NCBI RefSeq assembly: GCF_000429465.1
Contig: NZ_AUBX01000009.1
Location: forward strand, 434,001-498,000
Length of the DNA: 64,000 bases
Source of the DNA: Algoriphagus vanfongensis DSM 17529
GTDB lineage: Bacteria; Bacteroidota; Bacteroidia; Cytophagales; Cyclobacteriaceae
Direction: 5' to 3'
The notes beneath the pieces were generated by a model, which was not told where the DNA came from, made no database searches, and saw nothing but the letters and a program-made list of their open reading frames with translations. The translations under genes and the position numbers were made by a program. This document shows positions 1 through 7,177 of this stretch, piece after piece (within the stretch, counting starts at the first letter, position 1; each line of letters begins with the position of its first letter).

Positions 1-1
1 T

Positions 2-559
2 TCATTTGAATCTTTTGGTCAAAAAATAGATTCGGCTGCTTTTCAAATCAAGGTTTTGGGGATTAGTATCGGGAACATGGAAGCCAAAAGAACCAGAAAG
101 GATTCTATTGAAACCTATGATTTGCAAAGCCAAGTGAGTTTTTGGTTTTTTGGAAAAATCTACCTCAACCATCAAGTCGACTGTATTTTTCGAAATGGAA
201 AATTTATGGAGTCTACCGTGGACTCGCAGACTAATAAAGGTGATTTTTTATCTAAGATATTCTGGAAGAAAGATCATTACCAAGTTCAGTCAGAAACTTA
301 TAAATACGAAAATTCAACTCCCATTTCCGAAGAGGTATTTAGCTGTATCAGCAAACTATTTTTTACCAAACCCAAAGACGGGGATATTATTTTGTCAGAA
401 ACTTACGGACTGACCAGCCCTATCATCGAAGTCGAACCCAATGTTTTTCAAATGACCATCAATGGAAACAAAAATCAATTCTATTACGAGAACGGAGTGC
501 TGGACAAGGTCATGATCGAGAATCCGATCAAAAACTTTGTCATGCACCGAATCTATTAA
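2..559 (+). CDS. DUF6134 family protein, 5' end outside window
   Basis: The reading frame is open from base 2, and the residues before the first possible internal start (a TTG at 56) fit the rest of the protein, so this is the C-terminal part of a gene that begins before the window. The visible part is about 185 residues. Segments such as FQIKVLGISIG followed by an alternating beta-strand pattern resemble the Bacteroidota family DUF6134, whose members are usually small secreted proteins of unknown function; the signal peptide would lie outside the window. It converges on gapA with a gap of only 21 bases and no clear terminator between them. Family assignment is from memory of the sequence pattern; no function can be given. 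Confidence 0.6.
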   Translation, partial: SFESFGQKIDSAAFQIKVLGISIGNMEAKRTRKDSIETYDLQSQVSFWFFGKIYLNHQVDCIFRNGKFMESTVDSQTNKGDFLSKIFWKKDHYQVQSETYKYENSTPISEEVFSCISKLFFTKPKDGDIILSETYGLTSPIIEVEPNVFQMTINGNKNQFYYENGVLDKVMIENPIKNFVMHRIY

Positions 560-580
560 TTGAATCCGATTTTTAACTAA

Positions 581-1594
581 TCAAGAAAGATGACTGGCTA
601 GTAAACCAGCTAGCTGAACCAAACGATTGGCATATCCGGCTTCATTGTCATACCAACCGACTACTTTGACCAGACTACCCTTGGAAGATGTGAGAGAAGC
701 ATCTATGATACAAGAATATGGATTGCCTATGATGTCCATAGATACAATTGGATCCTGCTCTACTTGGATGATTCCTTGGAGTTCATTTTGAGAAGCTTTG
801 AAATATGCCTGATTGATTTGCTCTGGAGAGGCATCAGTCTTCAATTCTACGATGAGGTCAGTCAAGGACCCATCCGGGACCGGTACACGCATGGCCGATG
901 CTTCTATTTTTCCCTCTATCTCAGGCATGACGCGGTCTAGAGCTTTCCCTGCATTAGTGGTCGTAGGGATGATAGAGTAGGCCGCAGCTCGGGCTCTTCT
1001 CAGATCACGATGTGGAGCATCATGAAGGTTTTGATCGTTGGTATAGGAGTGTACTGTCGATGCATAGCCCTTGACGATACCAAATTCCTTTTCCAGTACT
1101 TGGATCATAGGCGCTAGGCAATTGGTCGTGCAAGAGGCATTGGAAATGATTTTTTCTTCACCAGACAAGATGCTTTCATTTACACCCAACACCACCATTT
1201 TGATAGAGGGATCTTGCGAAGGAGCCGAAATGATAACCTTTTTGGCTCCAGCCTGAATGTGTTTTTCAGCAGCAGTTCTGTCAGTGAATCTACCGGTGCT
1301 TTCGATGACCAAATCAATCTTCAATTCGTCCCAAGGAAGCTTCTCGGGAGCAGACTGGCTAAGTAAGCGGATGGAATGATCGCCTACATTCAAAACAGAG
1401 TTTTGGACAGTGATGGGCAAATTCAGTTTTCCATGAATGGAATCGTACTTCAGCAAGTGTGCGATTGCCTCGTCATCGGCCAGATCGTTGATGGCTACCA
1501 ATTCAAATTCGGGATGGTCCAAAATCAGCTTGGCAGTATATCTACCAATTCTTCCAAAACCATTAATTGCTATTCGGGTTACTCTTTTATTCAT
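581..1594 (-). CDS. gapA: Glyceraldehyde-3-phosphate dehydrogenase, type I
   Basis: Cytosolic glycolytic enzyme that oxidises and phosphorylates glyceraldehyde-3-phosphate to 1,3-bisphosphoglycerate with NAD. The 337-residue protein has the usual length. The N-terminal Rossmann motif NGFGRIGR is at residues 11-18, the catalytic cysteine is C155 in SNASCTTNC, and the catalytic histidine is H182 in STVHSYTND. The C-terminal WYDNEAGYANR block is also intact. The ATG at 1594 is the only start consistent with the N-terminal MNKRVTRIAINGFG. A TAnnTTTG-like box is readable on the minus strand at 1615-1622, but no well-spaced TTTG lies upstream. Function is secure. Confidence 0.97.
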   Translation of the reverse strand: MNKRVTRIAINGFGRIGRYTAKLILDHPEFELVAINDLADDEAIAHLLKYDSIHGKLNLPITVQNSVLNVGDHSIRLLSQSAPEKLPWDELKIDLVIESTGRFTDRTAAEKHIQAGAKKVIISAPSQDPSIKMVVLGVNESILSGEEKIISNASCTTNCLAPMIQVLEKEFGIVKGYASTVHSYTNDQNLHDAPHRDLRRARAAAYSIIPTTTNAGKALDRVMPEIEGKIEASAMRVPVPDGSLTDLIVELKTDASPEQINQAYFKASQNELQGIIQVEQDPIVSMDIIGNPYSCIIDASLTSSKGSLVKVVGWYDNEAGYANRLVQLAGLLASHLS

Positions 1595-1711
1595 GACCTG
1601 TTTCTAATGCCCTGCAAAATTAGAAAAAAGGATTTCAAAGCAGTAAAAAGAAAATTTAATTGCTTGTGATCAGCTTTTTAGGAGTGAAACCAAAGAAATT
1701 TTTGTGTCCCT

Positions 1712-1743
1712 TTTGTTATTGTAAAATGAAGCCTCTATATTTG
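1712..1743 (+). promoter_or_regulatory. Bacteroidota sigma-A promoter for the tRNA-Glu pair
   Basis: TTTG at 1712-1715, a 20-base spacer, then TATATTTG at 1736-1743. This matches the Bacteroidota housekeeping consensus TTTG-N19-TAnnTTTG at every defined base and differs only by one base in spacing. The first tRNA begins 40 bases downstream, so transcription should start near 1750. Confidence 0.8.
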
Positions 1744-1783
1744 CACAACCTTACGGAAAAGCACGTTTTCTGAGGCAAATAAT

Positions 1784-1855
1784 GGTCCGTTCGTCTAGGG
1801 GTTAGGACGCATCCCTTTCACGGATGAAACACGGGTTCGATTCCCGTACGGACTA
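1784..1855 (+). tRNA. tRNA-Glu (anticodon TTC), copy 1
   Basis: Complete cloverleaf. Acceptor arms GGTCCGT and ACGGACT pair with one G-U. The anticodon stem CATCC/GGATG encloses the loop CTTTCAC with anticodon TTC, and the T arm is ACGGG/CCCGT around TTCGATT. The discriminator A at 1855 is followed by CCA in the DNA (1856-1858). It reads GAA/GAG glutamate codons. Confidence 0.95.
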
Positions 1856-1943
1856 CCATTATTGTTGATTTTCAATCAGTTAGAGATCTGATCTTAATTA
1901 TTGAAAATTCAAAAAACATTCTGATAAATACAGAATACCCCAC

Positions 1944-2015
1944 GGTCCGTTCGTCTAGGGGTTAGGACGCATCCCTTTCACGGATGAAACACGGGTTCGA
2001 TTCCCGTACGGACTA
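1944..2015 (+). tRNA. tRNA-Glu (anticodon TTC), copy 2
   Basis: Its 72-base body is identical to copy 1 but it is followed by CTA instead of CCA, so its 3' end must be added after transcription. The 88-base spacer carries an imperfect inverted repeat (GATTTTCAAT with ATTGAAAATT) but no recognisable second promoter, so both copies are probably cut from one precursor. Confidence 0.95.
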
Positions 2016-2082
2016 CTATACAAGCTCAGTCACCGCTTGTTTAAACATTTTTGTTTTATGGTTGTTAGTGGTTAAAGTGAAC

Positions 2083-2116
2083 AAAATCCCGATCCTTGAT
2101 CGGGATTTTTGTTTTC
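2083..2116 (+). terminator. Terminator after the tRNA-Glu pair
   Basis: A stem of AAAATCCCGATC paired with GATCGGGATTTT around a three-base loop runs straight into a T-rich tract. This is a strong intrinsic terminator 67 bases after the second tRNA. Confidence 0.85.
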
Positions 2117-2193
2117 TGGACCTTTTTGATTAATGGAATTTTTCCCAAGTTCATTTTGATTATTTTGCGTTTCTCAAAACACTATTTATCAAA

Positions 2194-5100
2194 ATGAAAC
2201 CAACCCAAAACAAACCCTCCAGGTCCATTTTGGCAATTATTGCTTCCATAGGTCTGGTGGTGGCATCCTGTGCCAAAGATGAGCCTGTAGATACCCGAAT
2301 CCGTACTTTTACACCAGAAGAGTTAAAACCTCAGGCAGAAGCCGCACTTTCACAGACTAATCCTACCTACAAAGAAGGCTTGGAGCTTGCGATTTGGGGA
2401 GTTGACTCCTTAGTCTTTGACCCCATCTCTATTCAGATCACGGATCAGGGGGATCTTTATTACACTCGAACCAATCGTCAGAAGAACTCGGAATTTGATA
2501 TTCGGGGTCATCAGGATTGGGAAATACGATCTATCGCCTTAGAAACCATCGAGGATAAGAGGGCCTTTCTCCGTAGTGAACTTTCACCTGAAAGAAGTGA
2601 GATGAACACTTGGCTCGCCGATGTCAATGGAGATGGTTCGCATGACTGGAAAGATATGACGGTAGAAAAAGAGCAAATCTACAAGCTCAAGGATACTGAT
2701 GGGGATGGTCTGGCTGATTTCATGCAGATCGTGGCAGAGGATTTCAATGATGAAGTCACAGACGTGGCTGGAGCAGTCATGATGGGGGAGGACGCACTCT
2801 ATGTAGGTGTTGGGCCGGATATGTGGAGATTGGTGGATCAGAATGGTGACGGGATCATGGATGAGAAGACCTCCATATCTCATGGCTACGGCATTCATAT
2901 AGGTTTTGGAGGTCATGGCATGTCTGGTCTGGAAATGGGCCCTGATGGTCGGGTCTATTGGGGTATCGGAGACATTGGTTTCAATGGCAAAGGTCCTGAC
3001 GGAAAAGAATGGAAATATCCCAATAGAGGTGTCATCGCCCGGGCAAATCCTGATGGGTCAGATTTTGAAATTTTTGCCATGGGAGTACGAAATACCCATG
3101 AATTCGTTTTTGATGCGCATACCAACTTGATCGCTGGAGACAACGACGGCGATCATCCGGGAGAAAAAGAGAGACTTGTTTATATCACCAACGGTTCTGA
3201 CACTGGCTGGAGAACCAATTGGCAGTTTGGAAAATACCGCGATCCTGACAACAATACTTATAAAGTCTGGATGGATGAGGAGTATTTCAAACCTCGTTGG
3301 GACAAGCAGGCAGCATTTATCACACCTCCGATCATTAACTATGTCTCTGGACCTACAGGAATGCTTTATAATCCGGGTACCGCGCTTGGTGATCGGTGGA
3401 AAGATCATTTCTTTTTGGTCGAATTCGTCGGAAATCCAGCTAATTCAGGAATTCATGCTTTTACGCTGGAGCCAAATGGAGCAAGTTTTGAACTCAAGTC
3501 AGCAGAAAGAATTCTTTCAGGCCTTCTACCTACCGGGATGGATTTTGGTCCTGACGGGGCTTTATATTTTGCAGATTGGATCAATGGCTGGGATACCAAA
3601 AACTATGGTCGAATATGGAAATTGACAGATCCAGAATTTGCCAATAAAGAAGCCCAAGCTGATACAGAGAAAGAACTGAAGGCGGATTATTCTAAAGATT
3701 CTGAGGAAATACTTGGCGGAAAGCTTTATCACACGGATCTAAGAGTTCGCAGAAAAGCCCAGTTTGAATTGGCAAAAAGAGGCGATAAAGGCTTCGAACA
3801 ATTCAAGAAAGTATTGGCAGATAAGACTTCTCAACTGGCCAGAGTTAATGCTTTGGTAGGGATCAGCCAGATAGCGCGCTTGGACAACATGGACTATGCG
3901 GATGCTTTGGTACCTTATCTGAAAGATTCAGATCCTGAGATCCAGGCTTTGTCCGCCAAATGGCTAGGAGATATCAAATACAAAAAGGCAAGTGCAGATT
4001 TGATTTCAAACTTGACGCATGAAAATGCCAGAGTTCGATTCTTTGCAGCGGAGGCTTTGGGAAGAGCAGAAGATTCCAATGCAACTGAGCCTTTGATTGC
4101 CCTTTTAGAATCAAATAATGATGAAGACGCCTACATCCGACATGCAGCGAGTTTGGCATTGTCCCGAATCGGAAATGAAAATAAACTTGCCAGCCTTCAT
4201 AGTCACTCATCCGCAGCAGTGAGAATGGGAGCTGTATTGGCCCTCAGGAGAATGGCTAGTCCTGCTTTGGCAAGTTTCTTAAATGATTCTGATGAATTGA
4301 TCGTCACCGAAGCTGCCAGAGCGATTCATGACGATTTTTCTGTTCCACAGGCACTTCCTGACCTGGCAGCTATCCTAAATACAACTCCTTTTGGCAATGA
4401 ACCTCTCATGAGACGTGTTTTGAGTGCCAGCCAACGAGTAGGAGGAGAGAAGGAGCTCAATGAGGTCTTGGCTTATATTTCCAAAAATAATGCTTCACAG
4501 ACTCTAAAATTGGAGGCCATTGCCATTGTGGGTACCTGGGCAAAACCATCCTTGGTTGACAGAGTGGACGGACGATTCAGAGGAGAGGTCACACGGGAAG
4601 CTAGCCTGATTAAGGAAAAAAGTAAAGCTACGCTGATAAATACTTTGAATAATTCTAACGCAGCCATCCGCGTGGAAGCTGCCAAAGCTATGGGAAAATT
4701 GAATCTCGAAGATGCTGGAGAGGCTTTATTGGCACATGTGAAAACCGATCCTGCGGGAGAAGTGAAAGTAGAATCCTTGCGAGCACTGGATCGTATGAAA
4801 GCTAAAGAACTTTCTGAGGCTATTTCGGCCGCCATGAATGATGCAAGTCAGGAAGTCCGAGTCGGTGGCTTGGCATTGCTTTCTGAAACAGAAATTGCGG
4901 CTGATCAAAAGGTATCTTTGCTGATGGATATCATCCAAAAGAGAACTAATCCTGAAAAACAAACAGCCTTATTGACTTTAGGCTCTATGGAAAATAGTGC
5001 ATCTCTGACTGAGTGGGATACTATTTTGAAGGATTTCGAAGCTAACAAACTACCTACTGTGACTTGGATCGAACTCGAGGAAGCGATTGAAGCAACAGGT

Positions 5101-5613
5101 TCCGAGGAGCTTCAAAACCGTCTTAGCGCCTTATTGGATGATAAAGCTGGTGATGAACCTTGGAAAAGATTCTCTGGAGCATTGGCTGAAGGAAGCGTAC
5201 GTGCAGGTCGCTCGATGTTTTTCCAAAATCAAACCGCACAATGTATCCGCTGTCATGCCTACGATGACATGGGAGGAAATGCCGGTCCGAGATTAAATGG
5301 AGTGGCAAACCGTCTGAGCAGAGAGGATCTGCTGATTGCCTTGGTAGAGCCAAGTCATAGACTGTCTCCAGGCTATGGATTTGTTACTTTGGAATTGGAA
5401 AATGGTGAAACTGTCACAGGTACCGTAATGGCAGATTCGGAGCAAAGTGTAACTGTGAAAGTGGGTTCGGAACCTGAAAAAACTTATCAAGCTTCTGAGA
5501 TCAAATCCAAGAAACTGGCTCCATCCAGCATGCCAAATATGGGGGATCTCTTAAGCAAACGAGAAATCAGAGATTTGGTGAGTTTCTTGAGTGTATTGAA
5601 TCAGGATGACTAA
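2194..5613 (+). CDS. Lipoprotein with propeller, HEAT repeats and C-terminal cytochrome c (PVC-type heme protein)
   Basis: A 1139-residue exported protein. A lipoprotein signal ends in VVASC, making C26 the lipidated residue. Residues about 50-470 form a sorbosone-dehydrogenase-like propeller of the planctomycete-type membrane-bound dehydrogenase family, with three DxDGDG-type calcium loops (DVNGDG, DTDGDG, DQNGDG) near residues 142-220. Residues about 490-960 are alpha-helical HEAT repeats. A c-type heme site CIRCH has C1017, C1020 and H1021, with a likely axial Met in SSMPNM. The family is known from Planctomycetes, Verrucomicrobia and Bacteroidota; some members are thought to oxidise sugars or alcohols, but the substrate here is unknown. 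It is monocistronic, with a terminator right after it. Confidence 0.85.
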   Translation: MKPTQNKPSRSILAIIASIGLVVASCAKDEPVDTRIRTFTPEELKPQAEAALSQTNPTYKEGLELAIWGVDSLVFDPISIQITDQGDLYYTRTNRQKNSEFDIRGHQDWEIRSIALETIEDKRAFLRSELSPERSEMNTWLADVNGDGSHDWKDMTVEKEQIYKLKDTDGDGLADFMQIVAEDFNDEVTDVAGAVMMGEDALYVGVGPDMWRLVDQNGDGIMDEKTSISHGYGIHIGFGGHGMSGLEMGPDGRVYWGIGDIGFNGKGPDGKEWKYPNRGVIARANPDGSDFEIFAMGVRNTHEFVFDAHTNLIAGDNDGDHPGEKERLVYITNGSDTGWRTNWQFGKYRDPDNNTYKVWMDEEYFKPRWDKQAAFITPPIINYVSGPTGMLYNPGTALGDRWKDHFFLVEFVGNPANSGIHAFTLEPNGASFELKSAERILSGLLPTGMDFGPDGALYFADWINGWDTKNYGRIWKLTDPEFANKEAQADTEKELKADYSKDSEEILGGKLYHTDLRVRRKAQFELAKRGDKGFEQFKKVLADKTSQLARVNALVGISQIARLDNMDYADALVPYLKDSDPEIQALSAKWLGDIKYKKASADLISNLTHENARVRFFAAEALGRAEDSNATEPLIALLESNNDEDAYIRHAASLALSRIGNENKLASLHSHSSAAVRMGAVLALRRMASPALASFLNDSDELIVTEAARAIHDDFSVPQALPDLAAILNTTPFGNEPLMRRVLSASQRVGGEKELNEVLAYISKNNASQTLKLEAIAIVGTWAKPSLVDRVDGRFRGEVTREASLIKEKSKATLINTLNNSNAAIRVEAAKAMGKLNLEDAGEALLAHVKTDPAGEVKVESLRALDRMKAKELSEAISAAMNDASQEVRVGGLALLSETEIAADQKVSLLMDIIQKRTNPEKQTALLTLGSMENSASLTEWDTILKDFEANKLPTVTWIELEEAIEATGSEELQNRLSALLDDKAGDEPWKRFSGALAEGSVRAGRSMFFQNQTAQCIRCHAYDDMGGNAGPRLNGVANRLSREDLLIALVEPSHRLSPGYGFVTLELENGETVTGTVMADSEQSVTVKVGSEPEKTYQASEIKSKKLAPSSMPNMGDLLSKREIRDLVSFLSVLNQDD

Positions 5614-5644
5614 AAGCAACATTTAATCAGAAAGAATTTCCAAC

Positions 5645-5676
5645 AAAAAAGGCTTATCAATTCGATAAGCCTTTTT
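5645..5676. terminator. Bidirectional terminator
   Basis: An A-tract plus GGCTTATC, loop AATTC, then GATAAGCC plus a T-tract. It sits between two convergent genes and has the A/T flanks needed to work in both directions. Confidence 0.85.
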
Positions 5677-5699
5677 CTATTGGTTGATTGGTCAAATTC

Positions 5700-7166
5700 T
5701 TAATTGACAGGAAGATCATTTCCTACTACTGCATTTGGATTGATCATAGGAATATTTGATCCCCATTTGGCATTGATTTGCTCAATGAATTCGTTGGCTA
5801 CGAAAGCATGAGCTCTGCCATTTGGATGGATACCATCTACTGAAAAACCGCCATTTGGTGGAATAATGCTAGCAGTCAATGCCTGACCATTGTAGCTAAC
5901 TCCACCCGCAAGAACCTGATTCAAAAGTCCATTGACATCTACCAAAACCAATCTGGCATCACTGCTCTGCACGGCCGCTTGGATGATTTGGTTGAAAGCG
6001 TCAATGCTTGATTGTATTTCATTTTGCTCAGCAGGGGTCAAGACATACATATCTTCCACAGGATAGCTGACGCCTCTGATACTCTGAGGATCATTGTTAA
6101 CAGGCTGTCCCAAGACTTGAGAAAGCGTCAATGTGGATTTATCAGTCGAATTGCTTTGACGAATAGAAGGCAATCCAAAGCCGGACAAATCTGTGAGGTT
6201 TTCATCACTCATCAAATAGCCGTTTTGTCCTGCTACAAAATTGACTGTTCTCAATTCACGCTCAGATGCTGAAATGGCTCCCATAGCTTCTAGCTGAAGC
6301 AAACCTCCATTGTATGCTGTAAAATTCTGGTTGACAAATGCCGCAGTAGCTGCGTCAAGCGGAAGGGAGTTCCACGGTACCAAATTGAAATAAGGCAATA
6401 CATTCAGATCGGGAATATTACCAACCGCACCTTTCGCTTCCGGCACGGTGCTGAGAAGGGTCCCCAAAGCTGCGTTGAATCTCATTGTAAAATCAGATTC
6501 AGAGGTAAGTAGGGCTGGATTGGAAGCTCCACCAACGGCATACCCTAGTACATCACTGCTACCAAGCCAGAAGGTAAAGAAAGTTCCACCTTGTGCTAGA
6601 GCCGCTGCAGCATCTCCGATAGGCGTAGATACGCCAGGTTGAGATGCAAATCTTGCATACAATGGATTGTAGGCTGGATTTTGCGGGACATTTGGACCTC
6701 CAGTTTGAGGGATTAATGCCAAGCCTAAAGTCATATTCGGTACTGAGAAATTATTCAAAGCAGCTTTATCACCACCGAATGCAGTTGGAAAATCACCAAC
6801 TCCAATAGGGGCCGGCGCTGTAGTACCATTTTGGGTTTTTAAAATCAACCTTCCCAAAGCCACCCCTCCAGGACCTACCGCATAAAATCCATTTTCAGAA
6901 TTGATATCGGGTAGATTAAAGTCGGAGCCATTGATGGTTTGCATTTGAGCAGCAAGCTGCACTGCAAAGGAGTTTTGCTGACCTCTCGAATACAGTGCAC
7001 CGTCCATAAAACCAGCCGCGATTCCGTCTCCAATCACCACCATCTTGCTAAAATCCGCTTCTCCTGGAGTAGGCTCTGGAGTGGGATTCTCTGGGAAATC
7101 ATAAGTACAAGAAACTGCTCCACCTATGACTAAGCCAAATGCTATATTTCTAGTTATCTTTTTCAT
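5700..7166 (-). CDS. SGNH/GDSL-like lipoprotein lacking the nucleophilic serine
   Basis: A 488-residue outer-membrane-type lipoprotein (C20 after GGAV-S). It resembles the Bacteroidota SGNH-hydrolase lipoproteins that often sit beside TonB receptors: block I is VVIGDGIAAGFMDG, block III is WLGSSDVLGYA near residue 201, and block V is DGIHPN with D444 and H447. In active relatives block I reads GDS or GNS; here residue 48 is Gly, so the usual nucleophile is missing. The block III Asn is also replaced by Ser (S204). The codon in the DNA is GGA, so this is not a translation artefact. It lies 11 bases downstream of the TonB receptor gene and is probably cotranscribed. It may bind rather than cleave an ester or lipid ligand; that is inference. 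Confidence 0.75.
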   Translation of the reverse strand: MKKITRNIAFGLVIGGAVSCTYDFPENPTPEPTPGEADFSKMVVIGDGIAAGFMDGALYSRGQQNSFAVQLAAQMQTINGSDFNLPDINSENGFYAVGPGGVALGRLILKTQNGTTAPAPIGVGDFPTAFGGDKAALNNFSVPNMTLGLALIPQTGGPNVPQNPAYNPLYARFASQPGVSTPIGDAAAALAQGGTFFTFWLGSSDVLGYAVGGASNPALLTSESDFTMRFNAALGTLLSTVPEAKGAVGNIPDLNVLPYFNLVPWNSLPLDAATAAFVNQNFTAYNGGLLQLEAMGAISASERELRTVNFVAGQNGYLMSDENLTDLSGFGLPSIRQSNSTDKSTLTLSQVLGQPVNNDPQSIRGVSYPVEDMYVLTPAEQNEIQSSIDAFNQIIQAAVQSSDARLVLVDVNGLLNQVLAGGVSYNGQALTASIIPPNGGFSVDGIHPNGRAHAFVANEFIEQINAKWGSNIPMINPNAVVGNDLPVN

Positions 7167-7177
7167 ACATATAATTT

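Noticed and set aside
1615..1622. TAATTTTG on the minus strand as a gapA promoter.
   Set aside because: The nearest TTTG is only 13 bases upstream, too close for the usual spacing, so it was not called.
1784..2015. Tandem repeat around 1.8-2.0 kb as a possible mobile-element or CRISPR repeat.
   Set aside because: The two repeated units are complete, identical tRNA-Glu genes.
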